A stretch of 64,000 bases of DNA, from the NCBI GenBank assembly GCA_964569085.1, contig CAZMTA010000005.1:105839-169838 (forward strand). Reading direction: 5' to 3'. The first letter of the stretch is position 1. Each line of letters opens with the position of its first letter. Origin of the DNA: JAJCZZ01 sp964569085. Its GTDB lineage: Bacteria; Gemmatimonadota; Gemmatimonadetes; Longimicrobiales; Gaopeijiaceae. A model generated the notes under the pieces. It searched no databases, was not told where the DNA came from, and saw only the letters and a program-made list of their open reading frames with translations. The translations under genes and the position numbers were made by a program. This document shows positions 49,967-57,702 of the stretch, one piece after another.

Positions 49967-51858
49967 GGCCCCCCTCGACGGGACCCCGCCGGCCCCGGAT
50001 CCGGGCCGGTGGGGCGGTCGCGGCGGCCCTGGCGGCCGCCGCCTGCGCCGGGGCCCAGACCGCCCCGGCCCCCGCGGGAGGCGGGGGAGGGAGCGCGCCC
50101 GGCGGGGACGGCGTCGCCGCCTCCGTGGCCGTGGACTTCGTCCGGGTGGTGGACCCCTTCCCGGTGACGGGCCCCGGGGGGCGGCGCTACGCCGACCCCT
50201 TCCTGGGCGGCTTCAACCAGCCTCGCCCCCAGCTCGTGGACATCGACGGCGACGGCGACCGGGACCTCTTCGTCCAGGAAGCCTCGAACAGCGTGATGTT
50301 CTTCGAGCACGTGGACGACCCGGTGCACCCGTACCGGTGGCGCACGGACCGCTTCCACGATCTCGACGTGGGGGAGTGGTACCGCTTCGTGGACATGGAC
50401 GGCGACGGCGACCCGGACCTCCTGGCCGAGCAGCCCTTCAGCTACGTCCGGTACTACCGGAACGAGGGGACCGCCACCGAGCCCCGCTTCGTCCTGGCCG
50501 CCGACTCGCTCCGCACCGTGGACGGCGACGCGCTCTTCAGCGACCGCCAGAACATCCCCAACGCCACGGACCTGGACGCGGACGGGCGGATGGACCTCCT
50601 GGTGGGCCGCCTGGAAGGGACCATCACCCGGTACGAGGAGGTGCGCGCCGACGCCGCCGGGGTGCCGGTCTTCGAGCTCGTCACGGACAACTTCGAGGAC
50701 ATCGAGATCGTGGCGAACCTGGTGGGCGGGAGCCTCCACGGCGCCAACACCATGGCCCTGGGCGACATCGACGGGGACGCCGACGCCGACCTCTTCTGGG
50801 GCGATTTCTTCGAGCAGGGCCTCCTCCTCCTGGAGAACCGGGGCTCGCCCCGGAGCCCCTCCTTCCGGGGGGAGCCCCGGCCCTTTCCGGCCGGCGACCC
50901 CCTCCTCACCAGCGGTTACAACGCCCCCACCGTGGGCGACGTGGACGGCGACGGCGATCCGGACCTCCTGGTGGGCGTGCTGGGCGGGGCCTTCAACCCC
51001 AACACCACCACCATCGAGAACTTCCACCTCCTGGAGCAGACCGCGGACGGGCGCTTCGCCCACCCCACCAGCCGCTTCATCGGGACGGTGGACGTGGGGA
51101 GCGAGAGCGTGCCCGTGCCCGTCGACCTGGACGGGGACGGGATCCTGGACCTCCTGGTGGGCAACAAGATCACCCAGGACGATCCCCAGGCCGGGGCGCT
51201 CCACCGCTACCTGAACCGGGGCTCGGCCACCGCCCCGGCGCTGGAGCACGACGGCGTGCTCGAGGCGATCGGGGGCGGCTACCACTTCGTCCCCGCCTTC
51301 GGCGACCTGGACGGAGACGGAGACCTGGACGCCGTGGTGGGGACGTGGGAGGACGCCCTCCGCTGGTACCGCAACGACGCCGAGACCGGCGTCTCCCTCT
51401 CGCTGGTGGACTCGGCGGTGGTGACCCTCTCCCGGGGCCGGAACGCGGCGCCGGCGCTGGGCGACCTGGACGGCGACGGCGACCTGGACCTGGTGGTCGG
51501 CGAGTCCTCCGGGGAGCTGAACTACTGGCGCAACGACGGAGACGCGTCGGCGCCCGCCTTCACCCTGGTGAGCGACGCCTGGCTCGACGCCGACGCGGGC
51601 CGCCGCTCCTTCCCGGTCCTGGAGGACGTGGACGGGGACGGCGACCTGGACCTCCTGGTGGGGTCCGAGGGCGAGGGCGTGCGGCTCTGGCGGAACCGGG
51701 GCACGCCCCGGGAGCCGGACCTGATGCTGGAGGCGGACCGGCCCTTCCCGGACTTCGGCTACGGCACGCCCGCCTTCGCCGACTGGGACGGGGACGGGGA
51801 CCGGGACGTGCTCCTGGGCGGCACCGGCGGTGGCCTCTGGTACCTGGAGCGGCGTTGA
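49963..51858 (+). CDS. FG-GAP/VCBS-repeat lipoprotein, probable CTG start
   Basis: 631 residues if started at CTG 49963, which overlaps the stop of the preceding gene (CTGA). No ATG, GTG or TTG occurs in this frame before the lipobox LAAAAC, and a later GTG (about residue 55) would lose it, so a non-standard start or a frame error is likely. Ten Ca2+-binding-like units of the DxDxDGxxD type are visible (DIDGDGDRD, DMDGDGDPD, DLDADGRMD, DVDGDGDPD, DLDGDGILD, DWDGDGDRD and others), spaced along a seven- or eight-bladed FG-GAP propeller. Exported, likely calcium-stabilised; function unknown. Confidence 0.75.
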   Translation: MRPPSTGPRRPRIRAGGAVAAALAAAACAGAQTAPAPAGGGGGSAPGGDGVAASVAVDFVRVVDPFPVTGPGGRRYADPFLGGFNQPRPQLVDIDGDGDRDLFVQEASNSVMFFEHVDDPVHPYRWRTDRFHDLDVGEWYRFVDMDGDGDPDLLAEQPFSYVRYYRNEGTATEPRFVLAADSLRTVDGDALFSDRQNIPNATDLDADGRMDLLVGRLEGTITRYEEVRADAAGVPVFELVTDNFEDIEIVANLVGGSLHGANTMALGDIDGDADADLFWGDFFEQGLLLLENRGSPRSPSFRGEPRPFPAGDPLLTSGYNAPTVGDVDGDGDPDLLVGVLGGAFNPNTTTIENFHLLEQTADGRFAHPTSRFIGTVDVGSESVPVPVDLDGDGILDLLVGNKITQDDPQAGALHRYLNRGSATAPALEHDGVLEAIGGGYHFVPAFGDLDGDGDLDAVVGTWEDALRWYRNDAETGVSLSLVDSAVVTLSRGRNAAPALGDLDGDGDLDLVVGESSGELNYWRNDGDASAPAFTLVSDAWLDADAGRRSFPVLEDVDGDGDLDLLVGSEGEGVRLWRNRGTPREPDLMLEADRPFPDFGYGTPAFADWDGDGDRDVLLGGTGGGLWYLERR

Positions 51859-51859
51859 C

Positions 51860-52987
51860 GTGAGTCCCTCCGGCGAGGCCGGGGCGCCGGTCCACGCCGT
51901 CTTCGTCTCCTCCCACGGCTTCGGGCACGCCGCCCGGGCCTCCGCGGTGATGCTGGCCGCCCACGAGGCCACCGGCGCCCGCTTCGAGCTCTTCACCACC
52001 GTCCCCCGGTGGTTCTTCGACGAGACCGTCGAGGGGCTGTACCGCTACCACGAGGTGGAGACCGACGTGGGCTTCCGCCAGAAGGACGCGCTGGAGTTCG
52101 ACCTGGACGCCACGGTGGCCGCCCTGGACGACCTCCTGCCCTTCGACGACGCCCGGGTGGACGAGCTGGCGCGCCGGGTGGAGGAGGCCGGATGCCGGGC
52201 CGTCCTCTGCGACATCGCGCCGCTGGGGATCGCGGTGGCGGAGCGGGCCGGGCTGCCCTCGGTCCTGGTGGAGAACTTCACCTGGCCGTGGCTCTACGAG
52301 CCGCTGGTGGAGCGGGCCCCGGGGCTGCGGCGCCACGTGGAGGAGCTGGAGCGCTGGTTCGACCGCGCCACCGTCCACCTCCAGACGGAGCCCCTCTGCC
52401 AGCGGGATGGCGGCGCCGAGGCGGTCCTCCCCCCCATCGGCCGGCCCCCGCGCCGCTCCCGGGGGGAGGCGCGGGCCGCCCTCGACCTCCCGCCGGACGC
52501 CCCCGTCGTGGTGGTGACCATGGGGGGCGTCTCCCACGCCCTCCCCTTCCTGGACCGGCTGGCGGCGGTCCCCGACGTCCACTTCCTGGTGACCGGCGTG
52601 GACCGGACCCGGAGAGAGGGACGGCTGCACCTCTACGACAACGACACGCGGGTCTACCTCCCGGACTTCCTGCGCGCCGCCGACGCGGTGGTGGCCAAGC
52701 TGGGCTACAGCACCGTGGCCGAAGTCTGGGGCGAGGGGCTGCCGCTGGCGTACGTCACCCGGGAGGACTTCCGGGAGACCGGGCCGCTCCGCCGCTGGGC
52801 CCGGGACAACCTGGAGGGCTTCGAGATCCGGGGACGGGGCTTCGCCGAGGCGGCGTGGATCGACCGCGTCCCCGAGCTGGTGGCGCTGGGACGGCGGGCG
52901 GGCGCCGGCGACGCCGGCGGGCGCTCCCGCGACCCCGCCCGGGAGGCGGCCCGGCGCCTGGCGGGGGCGGGCACAGCAGGCGCCTGA
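51860..52987 (+). CDS. Family 1-like glycosyltransferase (MurG/GalNAc-like GT-B)
   Basis: 375 residues; GTG start one base after the preceding stop. N-terminal VFVSSHGFGHAARASAVMLAAHEATG is the GT-B glycine/histidine loop seen in MurG-like transferases and in the glycosyltransferase-like part of L-arabinokinase proteins. VAKLGYSTVAEVWGEGLPLAYV is the nucleotide-sugar donor loop. No membrane segment. It could act on a lipid or protein acceptor; its place after exported propeller lipoproteins gives no clear target. Low-complexity tail after residue 350. Confidence 0.75.
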   Translation: MSPSGEAGAPVHAVFVSSHGFGHAARASAVMLAAHEATGARFELFTTVPRWFFDETVEGLYRYHEVETDVGFRQKDALEFDLDATVAALDDLLPFDDARVDELARRVEEAGCRAVLCDIAPLGIAVAERAGLPSVLVENFTWPWLYEPLVERAPGLRRHVEELERWFDRATVHLQTEPLCQRDGGAEAVLPPIGRPPRRSRGEARAALDLPPDAPVVVVTMGGVSHALPFLDRLAAVPDVHFLVTGVDRTRREGRLHLYDNDTRVYLPDFLRAADAVVAKLGYSTVAEVWGEGLPLAYVTREDFRETGPLRRWARDNLEGFEIRGRGFAEAAWIDRVPELVALGRRAGAGDAGGRSRDPAREAARRLAGAGTAGA

Positions 52988-53056
52988 GGCGGGTCCGGGG
53001 CTTCCCGTCCCTCCCGCCGGGCCGCCCCGAAAGGCGTCCCGGACGGCCTCACGCCC

Positions 53057-53578
53057 TCACCACCCCTCGGTGCCGGGCGCTCCCTTGATGGGGCCGGAGA
53101 TCTCCGGGGTCACCCACCCACCGTAGAACCCGCCGGCCTGGGGCTGCACCCGGTCCCCGTCCACCGTGCAGCGGTCCACCCGGGCGGCGTAGAAGGCCAG
53201 GTGGTCCCGGAGCGCCGCGAAGGACGGGGTGGGGTCCGCGTAGCTCCACGCCGCCCGGTGGGCCGTCTCCCCGCCCGCCCGCACCGTCCAGTAGCGGGCC
53301 ACCCCCTTCCACTCGCAGAACGTGGTCCCCGGCGCCGGGGCCAGGAGATCCCCGCGTACGTCCTCGGGGGGGATGTAGTAGACCGGAGCGCCGTGTGTCT
53401 CGCAGACGCGGAGCGCCCGGGTGGTCTCGGCCACGACCTCTCCGCCGTGCTCGACCCGGATGTGCCACGGGACCCGCTCCAGCCTGGGCGGCCGGGGGTA
53501 GTCGGCCACCGACTCGGACGGGCGGGACGTGGGGTCGTCGGGATCGGGGCGGGTGCGGGTCGGGACGGGCGGAACCAT
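53057..53578 (-). CDS. DUF427 family protein
   Basis: 173 residues. VPWHIRVEHGGEVVAETTRALRVCETHGAPVYYIPPEDVRGDLL, CEWKGVARYWTVRAGG and AAWSYADPTPSFAALRDHLAFYAARVDRCTVDGDRV are the DUF427 landmarks (a small beta fold of unknown function, sometimes called nucleotidyltransferase-related). The gene follows PdxH on the same strand after 130 bases; no promoter-like element is clear. Confidence 0.85.
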   Translation of the reverse strand: MVPPVPTRTRPDPDDPTSRPSESVADYPRPPRLERVPWHIRVEHGGEVVAETTRALRVCETHGAPVYYIPPEDVRGDLLAPAPGTTFCEWKGVARYWTVRAGGETAHRAAWSYADPTPSFAALRDHLAFYAARVDRCTVDGDRVQPQAGGFYGGWVTPEISGPIKGAPGTEGW

Positions 53579-53708
53579 GGGGCCTCGCGGGTGGGTGGAG
53601 GGCGGCGTACCCACCCGTCCCCCGGGCGGTCCCGGGTGTCCAGGTATGGAGGACGGGGCGGCTCCGGCCGCCGCCTCCCGGGCGAGGACGGCGCCCCGCC
53701 CCGGGGCG

Positions 53709-54362
53709 TCAGGGGTAGAGCCGCCGGCTCGTCCAAGCCCCGTCCAGCCGCTCGAACACGAGGCGCTCGTGGAGCCGGTCCGCCTTCCCCTGCCAGAACT
53801 CGATGCGCCGGGGCCGGAGGCGGTACCCGCCCCAGAACGGGGGCAGGGGGACCTCCTCCCCCTCGAAGCGCGCCTGGGCCTCCCGGACCCGGGCCTCCAG
53901 CTCCTCCCGCCCCTCCAGCTCCCGGCTCTGGGCCGAGGCCCAGGCGCCGATGCGGCTCCCCCGGGGGCGCGTGCGGAAGTACTCCCAGCTCTCCTCGTCG
54001 GTGGTGCGGGTCACCTCGCCCTCGATCCGGACCTGGCGCTCCAGGTTGGCCCAGTGGAAGCAGAGGGCCGCCGAGGGGTTGGCTTCCAGCTCCCGGGCCT
54101 TCCGGCTCTCGTAGTTGGTGAAGAAGACGAAGCCGTCGGGATCCACGTCCTTGAGGAGGACCATCCGGGCCGAGGGGGCGCCGTCGGGGGTGGCCGTGGC
54201 CAGCGTCATGGCCTCGGGGTGGACGAGCCCCGACTCCTGGGCGGCGTGGAACCACCCCGCGAAGAGCTCGAAGGGATCGGCGTCGTCGGCGGCCTCGGGG
54301 AGGCCCTGGACCACGCCCCGGCCCAGGGTGAGGAGGGTGCGGATCGAGGAGGCGAGGGACAT
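53709..54362 (-). CDS. pdxH: Pyridoxamine 5'-phosphate oxidase
   Basis: 217 residues. FMN- and PLP-binding landmarks are all present: AMTLATATPDGAPSARMVLLKDVDPDGFVFFTNYESRKARELEANP, LCFHWANLERQVRIEGEV, SWEYFRTRPRGSRIGAWASAQS, WGGYRLRPRRIEFWQG and RLHERLVF, ending RRLYP like the usual C-terminal RLAP-type end. It oxidises PNP and PMP to pyridoxal 5'-phosphate in the cytoplasm. Divergent from the copper operon with 217 bases between. Confidence 0.95.
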   Translation of the reverse strand: MSLASSIRTLLTLGRGVVQGLPEAADDADPFELFAGWFHAAQESGLVHPEAMTLATATPDGAPSARMVLLKDVDPDGFVFFTNYESRKARELEANPSAALCFHWANLERQVRIEGEVTRTTDEESWEYFRTRPRGSRIGAWASAQSRELEGREELEARVREAQARFEGEEVPLPPFWGGYRLRPRRIEFWQGKADRLHERLVFERLDGAWTSRRLYP

Positions 54363-54477
54363 GGCGGGTGGGATGGGGGAGTGGAGGACGCGGGGAGACG
54401 GATACCCCCCCGACGGCGCGGGTTTCCGCGCGGTCGGTCCGGCTCCGGGCCGCGGCGTCCCGCGGCCCCGCCCCCCC

Positions 54478-54507
54478 TTGGCCTCCCCCGTCCCGGGCCG
54501 TTACCTT
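54478..54507 (+). promoter_or_regulatory. Candidate promoter of the csoR-copZ-copA operon (TTGGCC-N18-TACCTT)
   Basis: TTGGCC at 54478-54483 and TACCTT at 54502-54507 with an 18-base spacer, 72 bases before the csoR start. Transcription would start near 54514, just before the palindrome at 54522-54537. Confidence 0.6.
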
Positions 54508-54521
54508 TCGAGCAGGAAGGA

Positions 54522-54537
54522 CCCCCCCCGGGGGGGG
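54522..54537. promoter_or_regulatory. Candidate CsoR operator: perfect 16-bp palindrome C8G8
   Basis: Eight C followed by eight G, flanked by gga and agg, just downstream of the promoter-like element and 42 bases before csoR. CsoR/FrmR operators are known as GC-tract inverted repeats, so this fits autoregulation. A homopolymer-pair could also be an assembly-sensitive spot. Confidence 0.55.
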
Positions 54538-54579
54538 AGGGGTCAGACATCAGCCACCGGGACCGACAGGAGCACCCTC

Positions 54580-54858
54580 GTGAGCGACGAGCGCACCGCC
54601 GGGATCGTCCGCCGTCTGAAGAGCGTCGAGGGCCACATCCGTGGCATCGAGCGCATGGTGGAGGAGGACGCGTACTGCGTGGACGTGGTCAACCAGATCC
54701 ACGCCGTCCAACGGGCGCTGAAGAAGGTCAGCGCCGCGGTCCTGGACCGACATCTGCATACGTGTGTCACCCACGCGGTCCGCGACGGCGACGACGCCGC
54801 CAAGGAACGCGTCCTGGGCGAGCTCCTCGAGGTCTTCGAGGCCAGCGGGAGGAGCTGA
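54580..54858 (+). CDS. csoR: CsoR-family copper-sensing repressor
   Basis: 92 residues, GTG with AGGAG upstream. All-helical CsoR/FrmR family: IVRRLKSVEGHIRGIERMVEEDAYCVDVVNQIHAVQRALKKVSAAVLDRHLHTCVTHAV. Copper ligands of the C-H-C fingerprint are Cys33, His58 and Cys62, matching CsoR rather than RcnR or FrmR. It represses the operon until Cu(I) binds. The chaperone and P-type ATPase follow directly, which confirms copper. Confidence 0.93.
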   Translation: MSDERTAGIVRRLKSVEGHIRGIERMVEEDAYCVDVVNQIHAVQRALKKVSAAVLDRHLHTCVTHAVRDGDDAAKERVLGELLEVFEASGRS

Positions 54859-54935
54859 CCCCCGCCGCGGCGGTGCCTCCGGGCCGGAACCGCCGCGCGC
54901 ACGAGACGAGGCCCGACCCCAGAACGGAGCCGGAC

Positions 54936-55145
54936 ATGAGCGAGAAGACCGTGAACGTACCCAACATCAGCTGCGGCCACTGCGTCTCCACCATCGAGCG
55001 CGAGGTCGGCGGCCTGGACGGCGTGGACGAGGTGAAGGCCGACCAGCGCAGCAGGAACGTGGTGGTGAGCTGGGATCCGGAGACGACCGACTGGGTCGTC
55101 ATCGAGGACCACATGAAGGCGATCAACTACCCGCCGGCCGACTGA
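54936..55145 (+). CDS. copZ: CopZ-like copper chaperone (HMA domain)
   Basis: 69 residues from ATG, 77 bases after csoR. NVPNISCGHCVSTIEREVGGLDGVDEVKAD is a heavy-metal-associated domain with CxxC (SCGHC) at about residues 13-16. It carries Cu(I) to the N-terminal HMA domains of CopA. Short for the family but complete, with the typical beta-alpha-beta-beta-alpha-beta pattern. Confidence 0.92.
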   Translation: MSEKTVNVPNISCGHCVSTIEREVGGLDGVDEVKADQRSRNVVVSWDPETTDWVVIEDHMKAINYPPAD

Positions 55146-55182
55146 GGCCGGCGCCCACGACCCCATCCGCCCGGAGCCCGAC

Positions 55183-57663
55183 ATGGAACGGGAGCTGACC
55201 CTCCCCGTCACGGGAATGACCTGCGCCAACTGCGTCGCCACGGTGGAGCGGACCCTCCGCTCCACCGACGGCGTGGCGGACGCCTCGGTGAACTACGCGT
55301 CGGAGCGGGCCCTGGTCCGCTTCGACCCCGGCGAGGTCCGGGAGGACGAGCTGGTGGCCCGGATCCGCGAGGCCGGCTACGACGTCCCCACGCAGACGGT
55401 CGAGCTCCCCATCACCGGGATGACGTGCGCCAACTGCGCCGCCACCATCGAGCGCACCCTCCAGTCCCGGGTGCCCGGGGTGGTCTCCGCGTCGGTGAAC
55501 TACGCCACGGAGAAGGCGGTGGTGGAGATCGTGGCGGGCGCGGTGACGGTGGAGGAGCTGGCCACGGCGGTGGAGGACGCGGGCTACGGGGTGGTCCTCG
55601 CGCCCGAGGGAGAGCTGGAGGACGCCGAAGCCGCCGCCCGGGCCGCCGAGATCCGGGACCAGACGCGGAAGTTCGCGGTGGGCGTGGCCTTCGCGCTCCC
55701 CCTCTTCGTGCTGAGCATGGCCCGGGACTTCGGGATGCTCGGCATGTGGGCCCACGCCCCCTGGGTGAACTGGCTCATGTTCGCGCTGGCCACGCCGGTC
55801 CAGTTCTACGTGGGGTGGGACTACTACGTCGGGGCCTGGAAGGCGCTGAGGAACGGCGCCGCCAACATGGACGTGCTCGTGGCCATGGGCTCCACCGTGG
55901 CCTACGCCTACTCCGTGGTGGTGGCCTTCGCGCTCACCGTGGGCCTGACCGGCTTCGGGGAGCACGTCTACTTCGAGACGGCGGCCCTGATCATCACCCT
56001 GATCAAGCTGGGCAAGCTCCTGGAGGTGCGGGCCAAGGGCGAGACCTCCCGGGCCATCCGCGAGCTCATGAACCTCCGGCCGAAGACCGCGCGGGTCGTC
56101 CGGGAGGGCGTGGAGGAGGACGTGCCGGTGGAGCGCGTCCGGGTGGGCGACCTGGTCCTCGTGCGCCCCGGGGAGAGCGTCCCGGTGGACGGCGAGGTCG
56201 TGGAGGGCCGCTCCGCCGTGGACGAGTCCCTCCTCACCGGGGAGAGCATGCCGGTCGAGAAGGGCCCGGGCGATCCCGTGGTGGGCGCCACGCTGAACCG
56301 CGAGGGGGCGCTCCGCTTCCGGGCCACGAAGGTCGGGAGCGAGACCGCCCTGGCCCAGATCGTCCGCCTGGTGCAGGAGGCCCAGGGGAGCAAGGCGCCC
56401 ATCCAGCGCCTGGCGGACCGGGTGGCGGGGATCTTCGTCCCGGTGGTGATCGGCATCGCCGTGGTGACCTTCCTGGTCTGGTGGCTCGCGGTGGGGGCCG
56501 GCTTCACCCCGGCGCTGGTGCGCCTGGTGGCCGTCCTCGTCATCGCCTGCCCGTGCGCCCTGGGGCTCGCCACCCCCACCGCCGTGATGGTGGGGACGGG
56601 GAAGGGAGCCCGCATGGGCATCCTCTTCCGGAGCTCCCAGGCGCTGGAGGAGGCGGAGCGCCTGGACGTGATCGTCCTGGACAAGACGGGGACCGTCACC
56701 CGGGGCGAGCCGGTGGTGCGGGGCGTCCTCGCCCGGGCGGCCGCCGGGGTGGGCCACGCCGTGGGGGCGGACGGCTTCGAGGATCGGCTCCTGGCCGTGG
56801 CGGCCGCCGCCGAGCGGCGCAGCGAGCACCCCCTGGCCGAGGCCGTGGTGCGGGAGGCCCGGGAGCGGGGCCTGGACGTGGCGGAGCCCGAGGAGTTCAC
56901 CGCCGTCCCGGGCCGCGGCGTCCGCGCCGTCGTGGAGGGACGGGCGGTCATCGTGGGCTCGCGCCGCCTCCTGGAGGAGTCGGGCGTGGACGCGTCCCCC
57001 CTCCGGTCCGAGGCGGAACGGCTGGAGCGGGAGGCCCGCACCCCCCTCTGGGTGGCGCTGGACGGCGAGGCGGTGGGCCTCATCCCCGTGGCCGACGCGG
57101 TGAAGGAGGGGTCGGCGGAGGCCGTGGCCGAGCTCCACGCCCTGGGGCTCCGGGTGGTCATGCTCACCGGCGACAACCGGGCCACCGCCGAGGCCATCGC
57201 GGCGGAGGTGGGGATCCGGGAGGTCCGTGCCGAGGTGCTCCCCGACGAGAAGGCCGAGGTCGTGCGGGAGCTCCAGGAAGGGGGTGCCCGCGTGGCCATG
57301 GTCGGAGACGGCATCAACGACGCCCCGGCGCTGGCCCGGGCCGACGTGGGCATGGCCATCGGCACGGGGGCCGACGTGGCCATGGAGACCGCCGACGTCA
57401 CCCTCATGCGCGGCGACCTCCGCTCGGTCCCCCGGGCGCTGGCCCTCTCCCGGGCCACCATGCGCACCATCCGCCAGAACCTCTTCTGGGCCTTCTTCTA
57501 CAACGTGGTCCTGATCCCGGTGGCGGCGGGGGTCCTGTACCCCTTCGCGGCGCTTCCCATGATGCTGCGCTCGCTCCACCCGATCCTCGCCGCCCTGGCG
57601 ATGGCGTTCAGCTCGGTCAGCGTGGTGGGCAACAGCCTGCGGCTGCGGCGCGTCCGGGTCTGA
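55183..57663 (+). CDS. copA: Copper-exporting P1B-type ATPase
   Basis: 826 residues. Two N-terminal HMA domains with CxxC at Cys14/Cys17 and Cys82/Cys85 (MTCANC both). Eight hydrophobic segments, the transmembrane CPC at Cys456-Pro-Cys458 that selects Cu(I)/Ag(I), actuator TGES (LLTGESMP), phosphorylation Asp500 in DKTGT, HP locus (SEHPLAEA), GDGINDAPALA hinge, and the C-terminal MAFSSVSVVGNSLRLR with Met/Ser-Ser of copper ATPases. It pumps Cu(I) out of the cytoplasm. Third gene of the csoR operon. Confidence 0.96.
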   Translation: MERELTLPVTGMTCANCVATVERTLRSTDGVADASVNYASERALVRFDPGEVREDELVARIREAGYDVPTQTVELPITGMTCANCAATIERTLQSRVPGVVSASVNYATEKAVVEIVAGAVTVEELATAVEDAGYGVVLAPEGELEDAEAAARAAEIRDQTRKFAVGVAFALPLFVLSMARDFGMLGMWAHAPWVNWLMFALATPVQFYVGWDYYVGAWKALRNGAANMDVLVAMGSTVAYAYSVVVAFALTVGLTGFGEHVYFETAALIITLIKLGKLLEVRAKGETSRAIRELMNLRPKTARVVREGVEEDVPVERVRVGDLVLVRPGESVPVDGEVVEGRSAVDESLLTGESMPVEKGPGDPVVGATLNREGALRFRATKVGSETALAQIVRLVQEAQGSKAPIQRLADRVAGIFVPVVIGIAVVTFLVWWLAVGAGFTPALVRLVAVLVIACPCALGLATPTAVMVGTGKGARMGILFRSSQALEEAERLDVIVLDKTGTVTRGEPVVRGVLARAAAGVGHAVGADGFEDRLLAVAAAAERRSEHPLAEAVVREARERGLDVAEPEEFTAVPGRGVRAVVEGRAVIVGSRRLLEESGVDASPLRSEAERLEREARTPLWVALDGEAVGLIPVADAVKEGSAEAVAELHALGLRVVMLTGDNRATAEAIAAEVGIREVRAEVLPDEKAEVVRELQEGGARVAMVGDGINDAPALARADVGMAIGTGADVAMETADVTLMRGDLRSVPRALALSRATMRTIRQNLFWAFFYNVVLIPVAAGVLYPFAALPMMLRSLHPILAALAMAFSSVSVVGNSLRLRRVRV

Positions 57664-57671
57664 GGGCCGGG

Positions 57672-57700
57672 GGCGCGGCCGGCGTCGGGCCGGCCGCGCC
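57672..57700. terminator. Perfect 12-bp GC stem-loop between convergent genes
   Basis: 57672-57683 pairs perfectly with 57689-57700 over a five-base loop, eight bases after the copA stop and immediately before the stop of the convergent MFS-HEAT gene. No U-tract. Confidence 0.8.
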
Positions 57701-57702
57701 GT

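Noticed and set aside
49921..49975. Frameshift joining the YncE-like gene to the FG-GAP gene into one protein
   Set aside because: The YncE-like protein ends naturally and the second protein has its own lipobox, so two proteins are more likely. A start error remains possible and is reported as a finding.
51470..51670. Repeated gacggcgacggcgac-like DNA resembling a tandem repeat array or CRISPR
   Set aside because: The repeats are codons for the DxDxDG calcium motif inside an FG-GAP protein, spaced by 40-80 residues and not separated by unique spacers.
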